Source: Streptomyces scabichelini
GTDB lineage: Bacteria; Actinomycetota; Actinomycetes; Streptomycetales; Streptomycetaceae
DNA: 64,000 nucleotides
NCBI RefSeq assembly: GCF_011045015.1
Contig: NZ_JAAKZY010000013.1
Coordinates: 1 to 64,000, forward strand
Direction of reading: 5' to 3'
Of this stretch, positions 18,834-27,397 are shown piece by piece; position 1 is the stretch's first letter; each line of letters begins with the position of its first letter. The notes below the pieces were generated by a model, which was not told the DNA's origin, made no database searches, and saw only the letters and a list, made by a program, of their open reading frames with translations. The translations under genes and the position numbers were made by a program.

Positions 18834-19721
18834 GTGAGTACCCTTGCGCACACCATGATGACCGCCGCCCGCTCCGCAGACTCCGGCCTCGCCGGCCCGG
18901 GCGAACTCGACCGCTACCCCTACGCCGAGGCCCCCGGCGTCGACCGCGTCGGCGCACCCGTGTGGGACGGCACGGACCCGGAGATGGGCCGTGTGGGCAG
19001 GCGTGCCGCGGGCAGCCGCGGCCGTGGCCTGCACGGCCAACTCGTCCAACAGCTGGGCCAGATGATCGTCTCCGGAGACCTGGGAGCGGACCGCCCGCTC
19101 GTGCCCGAGGAGATCGGCCAGCGGTTCGAGGTCTCCCGCACCGTCGTCCGTGAGTCACTCCGCGTCCTCGAGGCCAAGGGCCTGGTCAGCGCCCGCCCCA
19201 ATGTCGGCACGCGCGTTCGGCCCGTCAGCGACTGGAACCTCCTTGACCCGGACATCATCGAGTGGCGGGCCTACGGGCCGCAGCGCGACGATCAGCGGCG
19301 CGAGCTGAGCGAGCTGCGCTGGACGATCGAGCCGCTGGCCGCCCGCCTTGCCGCCGGACACGGACGCGAGGAGGTGCAGCAGCGGCTCGCCGACATGGTC
19401 GAGATCATGGGGCACGCCATGGCGCAGGGCGACTCGCTCACCTTCTCGCGCGCCGACGCGGAGTTTCACTCGCTCCTCATCCAGGTCGCAGGCAATCGCA
19501 TGTTGGAGCACCTCTCCGGGATCGTGTCGGCCGCGCTCCAGGTCTCCGGCGGCCCGGTCGCCGGCTGCGACCGGCCGAACGAGATCTCTCTCGCGCACCA
19601 CGCCCGGATCGTCGACGCCCTCGCTGCCGGCGACGGGGCCGCGGCCGAGGCAGCCATGCGTCAACTGCTCACCGTCCATCCCGAGGTGGAGCGCGTGGTG
19701 CCCGCGCCGCGCGAGTACTGA
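18834..19721 (+). CDS. whiH: sporulation transcription factor WhiH (GntR/FadR family)
   Basis: 295 aa from GTG 18834. The first ~65 residues are a Streptomyces-specific extension. The GntR winged helix follows (LHGQLVQQLGQMIVSGDLG ... EEIGQRFEVSRTVVRESLRVLEAKGLVSARPNVGTRV), and then a FadR-type FCD ligand domain with metal-binding His candidates (EFHSLL, AHHARIVDAL). WhiH is needed for sporulation septation in aerial hyphae of S. coelicolor. Identity is supported by length, sequence and position directly upstream of hrdB. Confidence 0.92.
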   Translation: MSTLAHTMMTAARSADSGLAGPGELDRYPYAEAPGVDRVGAPVWDGTDPEMGRVGRRAAGSRGRGLHGQLVQQLGQMIVSGDLGADRPLVPEEIGQRFEVSRTVVRESLRVLEAKGLVSARPNVGTRVRPVSDWNLLDPDIIEWRAYGPQRDDQRRELSELRWTIEPLAARLAAGHGREEVQQRLADMVEIMGHAMAQGDSLTFSRADAEFHSLLIQVAGNRMLEHLSGIVSAALQVSGGPVAGCDRPNEISLAHHARIVDALAAGDGAAAEAAMRQLLTVHPEVERVVPAPREY

Positions 19722-19803
19722 CCGCGCACCGAGGGCGGCGCAGTCGGGGACGTGTCCCCTCGTGTCATCGCTCGGCCGGCGAACCATCTGCCGCCGGACC
19801 CTG

Positions 19804-19843
19804 CCGGACTCTGCCGGATTCTCTGGAATCTGGCAGAGTCCGG
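19804..19843 (+). terminator. intrinsic terminator after whiH
   Basis: The 18-bp stem CCGGACTCTGCCGGATTC / GAATCTGGCAGAGTCCGG, with one mismatch and a TCTG loop, lies 80 bp after the whiH stop. Confidence 0.72.
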
Positions 19844-20135
19844 CGGTGCGATGAGACACCGAGCCCGCTGGTTGACCACCTATGACCGTGTCTGACCGCT
19901 TTTGGGTGCTTACGGGGTGTGACTCGGGCCACGCAGATTGGGCGTAACGCTCCTCGGAACAGCGCGATGACCTAAGAGGTGACAGCCGACGAGGGAATAC
20001 GGACGCCGTTCATGGCGCTGTGCATCTTCGCGGCCCCGCCCGCGCCGTCGGCTCATCCCCCAGTCGACGGTCGTCGGCTCCGGTCCACATTGGACGGGGC
20101 CGGAAGCCGTTTTCCAACGTTCCGAGAGGTTGTTC
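19844..20135 (+). promoter_or_regulatory. hrdB promoter region
   Basis: 292 bp of leader with no coding frame. Two candidate signals are visible. GTAAC at 19944-19948 is a typical ECF-type -35. GGGAAT near 19993, followed 18 bp later by GCT, resembles a sigma-R promoter (GGAAT-N18-GTT). In Streptomyces hrdB is known to be read from multiple promoters including ECF-dependent ones; the assignment of these exact bases is inference. Confidence 0.35.
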
Positions 20136-21683
20136 GTGTCGGCCAGCACATCCCGTACGCTCCCGCCGGAGATCGCCGAATCCGTCTCTGTCATGGCGCT
20201 CATTGAGCGGGGAAAGGCTGAGGGGCAGATCGCCGGCGATGACGTGCGTCGGGCCTTCGAAGCTGACCAGATTCCGGCCACTCAGTGGAAGAACGTACTG
20301 CGCAGCCTCAACCAGATCCTCGAGGAAGAGGGTGTGACGCTGATGGTCAGTGCCGCGGAGCCCAAGCGCACCCGAAAGAGCGTCGCAGCGAAGAGTCCGG
20401 CCAAGCGCACCGCCACCAAGACCGTCGCGGCGAAGACGGCGACGGCCGAGCAGGCCACCGCTACCGCCACCGCCGCCCCGGCGATGCCTTCCGTCGACGC
20501 TCCCGCCGAGGACGCTCCCGCCAAGAAGGCCGCTGCCAAGAAGGCGACTGCCAAGAAGCCCGTCGCGAAGAAAACCGTCGCAAAGAAGGCGACGGCCAAG
20601 AAGACGACCGCCAAGAAGGACGACGTCGAGGCGATCGACGAAGAGGCGGTCGAGGAGACCCCGGGTACCGGCAAGGCCGGTACCGAAGAGCCCGCCGAGG
20701 ACGGCGCCCAGGGCTTCGTCCTCTCGGACGAGGACGAGGACGACGCGCCCGCGCAGCAGGTCGCCGCGGCCGGTGCCACGGCCGACCCCGTCAAGGACTA
20801 CCTCAAGCAGATCGGCAAGGTTCCGCTGCTCAACGCCGAGCAGGAGGTCGAGCTCGCCAAGCGCATCGAGGCCGGTCTGTTCGCCGAGGACAAGCTGTCC
20901 AACGCCGACAAGCTCGCCCCCAAGCTCAAGCGCGAGCTGGAGATCATCGCCGAGGACGGCCGCCGCGCCAAGAACCACCTCCTGGAGGCCAACCTCCGCC
21001 TGGTGGTCTCCCTGGCCAAGCGCTACACCGGCCGCGGCATGCTCTTCCTGGACCTCATCCAGGAGGGCAACCTCGGTCTGATCCGCGCGGTGGAGAAGTT
21101 CGACTACACCAAGGGCTACAAGTTCTCCACGTACGCCACCTGGTGGATCCGTCAGGCGATCACCCGCGCGATGGCCGACCAGGCCCGCACCATCCGTATC
21201 CCGGTGCACATGGTCGAGGTCATCAACAAGCTCGCGCGCGTGCAGCGTCAGATGCTCCAGGACCTGGGCCGCGAGCCCACCCCGGAGGAGCTGGCCAAGG
21301 AGCTCGACATGACCCCGGAGAAGGTCATCGAGGTCCAGAAGTACGGCCGTGAGCCCATCTCCCTGCACACTCCGCTGGGTGAGGATGGAGACAGCGAGTT
21401 CGGCGACCTCATCGAGGACTCCGAGGCCGTGGTCCCGGCCGACGCGGTCAGCTTCACGCTCCTCCAGGAGCAGCTGCACTCCGTCCTGGACACCCTGTCC
21501 GAGCGCGAGGCGGGCGTCGTCTCCATGCGCTTCGGTCTCACCGACGGTCAGCCGAAGACCCTCGACGAGATCGGCAAGGTGTACGGCGTGACGCGTGAGC
21601 GCATCCGCCAGATCGAGTCGAAGACGATGTCCAAGCTGCGTCACCCGTCGCGCTCGCAGGTCCTGCGCGACTACCTCGACTAG
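20136..21683 (+). CDS. hrdB: principal sigma factor HrdB (sigma-70 family)
   Basis: 515 aa from GTG 20136, with GAGAGG 7 bp upstream. A long Lys/Ala/Glu-rich N-terminus (residues ~65-205, AKK-type repeats) is characteristic of HrdB. Region 1.2 starts at [16 protein letters not shown]. Region 2 holds [16 protein letters not shown] and [13 protein letters not shown] for -10 recognition and melting. Region 4 is [26 protein letters not shown] for -35 recognition. It directs RNA polymerase to housekeeping promoters and is essential. It is followed by a strong terminator. Confidence 0.97.
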   Translation: MSASTSRTLPPEIAESVSVMALIERGKAEGQIAGDDVRRAFEADQIPATQWKNVLRSLNQILEEEGVTLMVSAAEPKRTRKSVAAKSPAKRTATKTVAAKTATAEQATATATAAPAMPSVDAPAEDAPAKKAAAKKATAKKPVAKKTVAKKATAKKTTAKKDDVEAIDEEAVEETPGTGKAGTEEPAEDGAQGFVLSDEDEDDAPAQQVAAAGATADPVKDYLKQIGKVPLLNAEQEVELAKRIEAGLFAEDKLSNADKLAPKLKRELEIIAEDGRRAKNHLLEANLRLVVSLAKRYTGRGMLFLDLIQEGNLGLIRAVEKFDYTKGYKFSTYATWWIRQAITRAMADQARTIRIPVHMVEVINKLARVQRQMLQDLGREPTPEELAKELDMTPEKVIEVQKYGREPISLHTPLGEDGDSEFGDLIEDSEAVVPADAVSFTLLQEQLHSVLDTLSEREAGVVSMRFGLTDGQPKTLDEIGKVYGVTRERIRQIESKTMSKLRHPSRSQVLRDYLD

Positions 21684-21704
21684 GTCTCGGCCGTACGTCA
21701 CCAC

Positions 21705-21734
21705 GGGCCCGTCTCCCCTCAGGGAGCCGGGCCC
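21705..21734 (+). terminator. intrinsic terminator after hrdB
   Basis: Stem GGGCCCGTCTCCC / GGGAGCCGGGCCC with one mismatch and a 4-nt loop, 22 bp after the stop. Confidence 0.82.
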
Positions 21735-21813
21735 TCGGTCTGTGCGGAGTGCGAGCCACCGCCCCGTGAATCACTCTGGGTTTCTCATGGCAACCTCAGA
21801 GTGAGGAGCGCGT

Positions 21814-22632
21814 ATGCGTCGGCCCCTGCTGCGAGCGCTGGCCCCCGCGGCCGTGGCGGCCGTGACGCCGCTGGTGTCTCCCGTCCCCGCGGGCGCCGAC
21901 GGCGTCGTCATCGGCGGCTATCCCGTCGAGATCTCCAAGAGCCCGTGGGCGGTGGCGCTGTCCAGCCGTGACCGGTTCGGGCGTAAGCGTGCGGGACAGT
22001 TCTGCGGGGGAGCGGTGATCGGCCGGTCGGCCGTCCTGACCGCGGCCCACTGCCTGGGCGAGGAGGTGCTGGGCGCGCCCTCGAGGAAGATCCGCGATCT
22101 GAAGGTGATCGCGGGGCGCGGGAACCTGCTGGCGAACGAGGGCAGGGAGATCCCGGTACGTCGCGTCTGGATCAACCCGGCGTACGACAGCTACACGAAC
22201 GCCGGTGACGTCGCTGTGCTCACTCTCGCCGAGCCGCTTCCCGCGAGCTCGGTGATTCGCGTGGCGGGCTCCGGCAACGCGGCCTACAGGCCCGGTACGG
22301 GCGCCGTGGTCTACGGCTGGGGCGACACCACGGGCACGGGTGACTTTGCGCACGTTCTGCGGGCCGCGCGGGTGCGGGTGCTGTCCGACACTGTCTGCGA
22401 GGAGGCGTATCCGGGCGGCGAGGACGGAACGTATGCGGTCGGCTCCATGCTGTGCGCCGGGGAGCCGGCCGGTGGCCGGGACGCCTGCCAGGGGGACAGC
22501 GGCGGGCCGCTGGTGGCTCAGGGGCGGCTGATCGGTCTTGTGTCGTGGGGGAGCGGCTGCGGCGAGGCCGACAGCCCAGGGGTCTATACGAGGGTCTCGG
22601 GCGCCCTCAGGACGCCGGGCAGGGGCCGCTGA
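21814..22632 (+). CDS. secreted trypsin-like serine protease (S1)
   Basis: 272 aa, ATG with GAGGAG upstream. An N-terminal signal peptide (MRRPLLRALAPAAVAAV ... AGA, ~28 residues) targets it for export. The mature chain begins close to VIGGYPVEI, similar to the IVGG start of activated trypsins. The catalytic triad is His79 (LTAAHC), Asp132 (NAGDVAVLTL) and Ser229 (GDSGGP). Paired Cys residues fit disulphides. Downstream of hrdB a protease of this type is conserved in Streptomyces. The stop lies inside the first unit of a tandem repeat. Confidence 0.9.
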   Translation: MRRPLLRALAPAAVAAVTPLVSPVPAGADGVVIGGYPVEISKSPWAVALSSRDRFGRKRAGQFCGGAVIGRSAVLTAAHCLGEEVLGAPSRKIRDLKVIAGRGNLLANEGREIPVRRVWINPAYDSYTNAGDVAVLTLAEPLPASSVIRVAGSGNAAYRPGTGAVVYGWGDTTGTGDFAHVLRAARVRVLSDTVCEEAYPGGEDGTYAVGSMLCAGEPAGGRDACQGDSGGPLVAQGRLIGLVSWGSGCGEADSPGVYTRVSGALRTPGRGR

Positions 22633-22707
22633 CAGGGACGCACAAGCACGGCCTGTGACAGGGACGTACAAGCGCGGCCTGTGACACGGACCTACAAGCG
22701 CGCGTCC
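22630..22707. repeat. three tandem 26-bp repeats
   Basis: Three consecutive units begin TGACAGGGACGCACAAGC, TGACAGGGACGTACAAGC and TGACACGGACCTACAAGC, at 22630, 22656 and 22682. The first unit contains the stop codon of the protease gene. Confidence 0.85.
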
Positions 22708-22718
22708 GGGCATGAGTA

Positions 22719-22754
22719 CGGGCGGCTGTCCCTGAAATCAGGGGCAGCCGCCCG
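22719..22754. terminator. terminator between convergent genes
   Basis: Stem CGGGCGGCTG-CCCTGA / TCAGGG-CAGCCGCCCG with single mismatch, between the protease gene and the minus-strand DUF7455 gene. Confidence 0.8.
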
Positions 22755-22798
22755 GTCACCGGCCTGTGCCGGAGCTGGCTCGTCGTGGATGCGAAGTG

Positions 22799-23029
22799 TC
22801 AGCGCTCTTCTTCGTTGGCGCTTGCCGGGGCGGCCGTCAGCCGCTCCGTCTCGTCCTGTATCTCAGCGGCGATCTTCTTGAGTTCCGGCTCGAACTTGCG
22901 GCCATGGTGGGCGCAAAAGAGCAGTTCACCACCGCTGAGGAGGACGACGCGCAGATATGCCTGGGCGCCGCAACGGTCGCAGCGGTCAGCGGCCGTCAGC
23001 GGGCTCGCGGGGGTCAGAACAGTAGTCAC
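22799..23029 (-). CDS. DUF7455 small zinc-ribbon-like protein
   Basis: 76 aa from GTG 23029. Residues CDRCGAQAYLRVVLLSGGELLFCAHH give a CxxC...CxHH zinc-binding set, followed by a charged helix. This small actinobacterial protein is regularly found between hrdB and the topoisomerase gene. Function unknown. Confidence 0.82.
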   Translation of the reverse strand: MTTVLTPASPLTAADRCDRCGAQAYLRVVLLSGGELLFCAHHGRKFEPELKKIAAEIQDETERLTAAPASANEEER

Positions 23030-23473
23030 GTCGCCTCTTCTCTAGCTCGACGAGCTGTCGTACCAGGGTCAACATCCAACCAGGCCTAAAACGTTCCCGC
23101 TCGTGGCTCTGCCTCGAAAAAAATTTCTCTCCGAGTCGGCTGTCTGCTGCCGGTTGGCGGCGAATGAGCCGTATTGCGTGTCTTTGTGTCTTACGGGTTC
23201 GCTCTGTCTGTCAGGGTCAAGTCCTCCCGGCTGGGTTGCCGGTTGTTCATGAGGACGTGCCCGGAGCCTAAATGGTTCATGCCTGGAAGGGAACGTGATA
23301 TGTACTTCACTCCATCGAGGGATCGAACATGCATGCGACCCTGGACTAGGGTGAGTCTCACATGAGGGTGGCGTTACAACGGCTCTACCAGGCCTCGGTA
23401 CCCTCGGACCGGCGACCGAAGCCGGTCCTTACCCTAAAGGGCCCCACTTGAAATTCAGCGAGGAGCGAACCGC
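23030..23473. other. intergenic region upstream of parE
   Basis: 444 bp between the divergent DUF7455 and parE genes, less GC-rich in its first half. TAGGGT at 23348-23353 could be a -10, but no convincing -35 is seen. No RNA gene recognised. Confidence 0.35.
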
Positions 23474-25597
23474 GTGACCGCCGAGACGTCCGTGCCGTCC
23501 ACAGCGCTGCTGACAGGAGCAGACCGGGACGGTTCCAACTACACCGCGCGGCACCTGCTCGTCCTCGAGGGGCTCGAGGCCGTGCGGAAGCGCCCGGGCA
23601 TGTACATCGGATCAACCGACAGCCGCGGTCTGCTGCACTGCCTCTGGGAGATCATCGACAACTCCGTGGACGAGGCCCTGGGTGGGCACTGCGACCACAT
23701 CGAGGTGATCCTGCACGACGACGCCTCAGTGGAGGTGCGGGACAACGGCCGTGGCATTCCCGTCGACGTCGAGCCCAAGACCGGCCTCTCCGGTGTCGAG
23801 GTCGTGATGACCAAGCTGCACGCCGGCGGCAAGTTCGGAGGCGGCTCGTACGCGGCTTCCGGCGGCCTGCACGGTGTGGGTGCCTCCGTGGTGAACGCCC
23901 TGTCGGCCCGCCTGGACGTCGAGGTGGACCGCAATGGGCACACACACTCCGTGAGCTTCCGGCGAGGCACACCGGGTGCCTTCAAGGGGGCCGGTCCGGA
24001 CGCGCCCTTCGACGCGTCGGCCGGTCTGCGCAAGCTCAAGAAGATCCCCAAGACCCGCACCGGCACTCGCGTGCGCTACTGGGCGGACCGTCAGATCTTC
24101 CTCAAGGACGCCAAGCTCTCCCTGGACACGCTGCACCAGCGCGCCCGCCAGACCGCCTTCCTGGTACCGGGACTGACCATCGTCGTCCGCGACGAGTACG
24201 GCCTCGGCGAGGATGGCAGCAAGGGCGAGGAGTCCTTCCGTTTCGACGGAGGCATCAGCGAGTTCTGCGAGTACCTGGCCGCCGACAAGCCCGTCTGCGA
24301 CGTGCTCCGCTTCTCCGGCCAGGGCATCTTCAAGGAGACGGTCCCGGTCCTGGACGACCACGGCCAGATGACGCCCACCGAGGTCACCCGTGAGCTCGGC
24401 GTCGACGTCGCGATGCGCTGGGGCACCGGCTACGACACGACGCTCAAGTCGTTCGTGAACATCATCGCCACGCCCAAGGGCGGCACACATGTCGCGGGCT
24501 TCGAGCAGGCCGTCGCCAAGACGGTCAACGAAGTGCTGCGCACGAAGAAGCTGCTGCGCGTCGCCGAGGACGACATCGTCAAGGACGACGCCCTGGAGGG
24601 ACTCACCGCGGTCGTGACGGTGCGACTCGCGGAGCCGCAGTTCGAGGGACAGACCAAGGAGGTGCTCGGCACCTCGGCGGCCCGTCGCATCGTGACGAAC
24701 GTGGTCTCCAAGGAGCTCAAGGCGTTCCTGACCTCCACGAAGCGGGACGCGGCCGCGCAGGCCCGCGCCGTCCTGGAGAAGACCGTCGCCGCCGCCCGTA
24801 CGCGTATCGCGGCCCGCCAGCACAAGGACGCACAGCGCCGGAAGACGGCACTGGAGTCCTCGTCGCTGCCCGCCAAGCTCGCCGACTGCCGTAGCGACGA
24901 CGTGGAGCGCAGCGAGCTGTTCATCGTCGAGGGAGACTCCGCGCTGGGCACCGCCAAGCTGGCCCGGAACTCCGAGTTCCAGGCGCTGCTGCCGATTCGC
25001 GGCAAGATCCTCAATGTCCAGAAGGCGTCCATCTCGGACATGCTCAAGAACGCCGAGTGCGGAGCGATCATCCAGGTCATAGGAGCCGGGTCCGGCCGGA
25101 CCTTCGACATCGACGCGGCCCGTTACGGGAAGATCATCCTGCTCGTCGACGCCGATGTCGACGGCGCGCACATCCGCATCCTGCTGCTCACGCTCTTCCA
25201 GCGCTATATGCGGCCCATGGTCGAGGCGGGCCGGGTGTTCGCCGCGGTCCCGCCGCTGCACCGCGTCGAGCTGATTCAGCCGAAGAAGGGCCAGGACAAG
25301 TACGTCTACACGTACTCGGACCGTGAGCTGCGCGACAAGTTGCTGGAGTTCCAGAGCAAGGGCATCCGGTACAAGGACTCCATCCAGCGCTACAAGGGCC
25401 TCGGTGAGATGGACGCCGACCAGCTGGCCGAGACCACGATGGACCCGCGCCACCGCACCCTGCGCCGTATCAACATCTCCGACCTGGAAGCCTCTGAGCA
25501 GGTGTTCGACCTGCTGATGGGCAACGAGGTGGCGCCGCGCAAGGAGTTCATCTCCAACTCGGCGGCGACGCTGGACCGCTCGCGCATCGACGCGTAG
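23474..25597 (+). CDS. parE: type IIA DNA topoisomerase subunit B (topoisomerase IV ParE)
   Basis: 707 aa, GTG start with GGAGCGAAC upstream. It has a GHKL ATPase domain (IIDNSVDEALGG, DNGRGIPVDVEPKTG, GGLHGVGASVVNALS), a transducer domain, and a TOPRIM domain with EGDSALGTAK and DADVDGAHI for Mg binding. The C-terminus (PLHRVELIQPKKGQDKYVYTYSD ... IQRYKGLGEM) is complete. With ParC it would decatenate chromosomes. It is distinct from the usual gyrB next to dnaA; its partner gene lies about 10 kb downstream on the opposite strand. Confidence 0.93.
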   Translation: MTAETSVPSTALLTGADRDGSNYTARHLLVLEGLEAVRKRPGMYIGSTDSRGLLHCLWEIIDNSVDEALGGHCDHIEVILHDDASVEVRDNGRGIPVDVEPKTGLSGVEVVMTKLHAGGKFGGGSYAASGGLHGVGASVVNALSARLDVEVDRNGHTHSVSFRRGTPGAFKGAGPDAPFDASAGLRKLKKIPKTRTGTRVRYWADRQIFLKDAKLSLDTLHQRARQTAFLVPGLTIVVRDEYGLGEDGSKGEESFRFDGGISEFCEYLAADKPVCDVLRFSGQGIFKETVPVLDDHGQMTPTEVTRELGVDVAMRWGTGYDTTLKSFVNIIATPKGGTHVAGFEQAVAKTVNEVLRTKKLLRVAEDDIVKDDALEGLTAVVTVRLAEPQFEGQTKEVLGTSAARRIVTNVVSKELKAFLTSTKRDAAAQARAVLEKTVAAARTRIAARQHKDAQRRKTALESSSLPAKLADCRSDDVERSELFIVEGDSALGTAKLARNSEFQALLPIRGKILNVQKASISDMLKNAECGAIIQVIGAGSGRTFDIDAARYGKIILLVDADVDGAHIRILLLTLFQRYMRPMVEAGRVFAAVPPLHRVELIQPKKGQDKYVYTYSDRELRDKLLEFQSKGIRYKDSIQRYKGLGEMDADQLAETTMDPRHRTLRRINISDLEASEQVFDLLMGNEVAPRKEFISNSAATLDRSRIDA

Positions 25598-25623
25598 GCG
25601 CTCCGCTGGGAGGGGAGTTCGTA

Positions 25624-25696
25624 GCTGCGGGTTCGTTGTGGCTGGTCGCGCCCGCGCGGCGGAGCCGCAAATTTGATACAGCCCCGCGCCCCTAAG
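25624..25696. repeat. Streptomyces intergenic repeat
   Basis: The sequence GTGGCTGGTCGCGCCCGCGC, then GGCGGAGCC, then TTTGATACAGCCCCGCGCCCC resembles an intergenic repeat seen at many gene ends in Streptomyces genomes. It contains a GCGGC-GGA-GCCGC hairpin and lies between convergent parE and the response regulator gene, so it may act as a terminator. Confidence 0.5.
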
Positions 25697-25741
25697 AGGC
25701 CTGCGACCTCCTTCGGGGCGCACCCCAAGCGGCCAAGCGCC

Positions 25742-26434
25742 TCAGGGCGCCACCCACGCGTAGCGATGCTCGGGCCGTCCCGTGTCCCCGTACTTGAGGG
25801 TGAGCCGCAGCCGTCCGGCCTGTTCCAGGTGGCGGAGATAGCGCTGGGCGGTGGAGCGGCTGAGGCCGGTCCTGGCGGCGACCTCGTGGGCCGACAGCGG
25901 ATGGTCGGCCTGGTGCAGGACGTCGCAGATCAGGTCCGTGGTGGGTTCCGACTGGCCGCTGGGCAGGCCCGGTGAGGAGGCGGTGGGCGTCGTACGCAGG
26001 GCGCCGAAGATCCGGTCGACCTGCTCCTGGCCCGCCACGCCCTGGCCCTCGACCCGCTCGACGGTGCGGTGCAGGGCGGCGTAGGAGTCGAGGCGGGTGC
26101 GCAGCGCGGCGAAGGTGAACGGCTTGACCAGATAGTGCAGGGCGCCGAGGCGCATCGCGGCCCGCACGGTCTCCACGTCGCCGGCCGCCGTGATCATGAT
26201 GACGTCGCTCGCGTGGCCGAGTTCCCGCATCCGCCGGACGAGTTCGAGACCCGTCTGGTCGGGCAGATAGTGGTCGAGCAGCACCAGGTCGATGGGTTCG
26301 CGAGCCACGGCGGCCAGGGCCTGAGCCGCGGTGTGAGCACGGGCGGTGACCCGGAAGCCGGGCACTTTTCCCACGTACTTGGCGTTGATCTCGGCGACAC
26401 GGAAGTCGTCGTCCACGACCAGGACGTCAATCAT
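25742..26434 (-). CDS. CitB/DcuR-type response regulator
   Basis: 230 aa from ATG 26434. The receiver domain has the acidic pair VVDDD, phosphoacceptor Asp54 in VLLDHYLPD, and the switch Lys in LVKPF. The C-terminal helix-turn-helix (LSAHEVAARTGLSRSTAQRYLRHLEQAGRL) is the CitB-family type. No kinase is fused or directly adjacent; the nearest is the CitA-like kinase 1 kb upstream, which already has its own overlapping regulator. It is about half identical to that regulator, so the two are probably a duplication. Confidence 0.88.
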   Translation of the reverse strand: MIDVLVVDDDFRVAEINAKYVGKVPGFRVTARAHTAAQALAAVAREPIDLVLLDHYLPDQTGLELVRRMRELGHASDVIMITAAGDVETVRAAMRLGALHYLVKPFTFAALRTRLDSYAALHRTVERVEGQGVAGQEQVDRIFGALRTTPTASSPGLPSGQSEPTTDLICDVLHQADHPLSAHEVAARTGLSRSTAQRYLRHLEQAGRLRLTLKYGDTGRPEHRYAWVAP

Positions 26435-26497
26435 CGGGCCTCTCTTCCCGAGCCCGGGCCTGCGTTGAGCCCGTGCTCCGGCTCCAGTGTTGTAGCG

Positions 26498-26515
26498 CGA
26501 GCAAAACGAGCACAA
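26498..26515. promoter_or_regulatory. direct repeat upstream of the response regulator
   Basis: CGAGCAAAA followed directly by CGAGCACAA (8 of 9 identical) 64 bp before the start of the minus-strand regulator, in an AT-richer patch. It could bind either CitB-like regulator. Confidence 0.3.
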
Positions 26516-26716
26516 CACTCTTTTGCAAGCAGAAGAAGGCCTTGCGCTCACAAGACTGCTGTTGCGGCACGTGGCGCATCTACGGTCACAAGACGTGAGT
26601 GCAGACACGGAGTTCGTGAAGAAGGCCGCGGGCTGAGCTCCCTCGCACGGCTGGCCTCCCCTGACAGCCGTGCTGAGGTGGGGCGCGGTTGCATTCCCCG
26701 TACTTCGACCGTGCCC

Positions 26717-27397
26717 TCAGACGCGGGTCGCCCAGACGTAACGGTGCTCAGGGCGGCCCGCGTCGCCATATTTGAGGCTCAGCGTCGCCCTCCCGGTGCG
26801 CTCCAGGAGCTTCAGATAGCGCTGGGCGGTCTGCCGGCTCAGACCCGTCCGGTCCGCGACCTCCTGGGCCGACAGGGGGCCTTCGGCGCTCACCAGTGCC
26901 CGGCGTACGGCCTCCGCGGTGGTGGGGGAGTGCCCCTTGGGCAGATCCGGCTCCGAGCCCGCCGAGAGGGCGCCGAAGATCCGGTCGACCTCGGCCTGTT
27001 CGGCCTCGCCGCCGACGTCGAGGGTCCGCCGCAGCGCCGCGTACGCCTCCAGCTTGGCGCGCAGTCCGGCAAAGGCGAACGGCTTGACCAGGTACTGGAG
27101 CGCGCCGTGCCGCATCGCGGCCTGCACTGTGGAGACGTCACGGGCCGCGGTCACCATGATCACGTCTGTCTGGTGACCGCGGCGCCGCATCTCCTGGACG
27201 ACCGCGAGACCCGTCTCGTCGGGCAGATAGTGGTCGAGGAGCACTAGATCCAGGTGCGGCAGCGTCTCCAGCTGCCGCAGCGCCTCCGCCGCGGAGTGCG
27301 CCTCGCCCGCGACATGGAAGCCCGCGACCTTCTGCACGTAGGCGGCGTTGACCCGAGCGACCCGGGTGTCGTCGTCCACGACCAGTACCTCGATCAT
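26717..27397 (-). CDS. CitB/DcuR-type response regulator paired with the kinase
   Basis: 226 aa from ATG 27397, overlapping the kinase stop by ATGA, which implies translational coupling. The receiver has VVDDD, Asp55 in VLLDHYLPD and LVKPF. The C-terminal HTH is LSAQEVADRTGLSRQTAQRYLKLLERTGR. By family and pairing it should control transport or metabolism of C4-dicarboxylates or citrate in response to the kinase; two citrate synthase genes nearby are suggestive but not proof. Confidence 0.9.
   Translation of the reverse strand: MIEVLVVDDDTRVARVNAAYVQKVAGFHVAGEAHSAAEALRQLETLPHLDLVLLDHYLPDETGLAVVQEMRRRGHQTDVIMVTAARDVSTVQAAMRHGALQYLVKPFAFAGLRAKLEAYAALRRTLDVGGEAEQAEVDRIFGALSAGSEPDLPKGHSPTTAEAVRRALVSAEGPLSAQEVADRTGLSRQTAQRYLKLLERTGRATLSLKYGDAGRPEHRYVWATRV

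Noticed and set aside
19600..19880. tandem CTGCCGGA repeats as a protein-binding array
   Set aside because: They are the arms of a strong terminator hairpin downstream of whiH.
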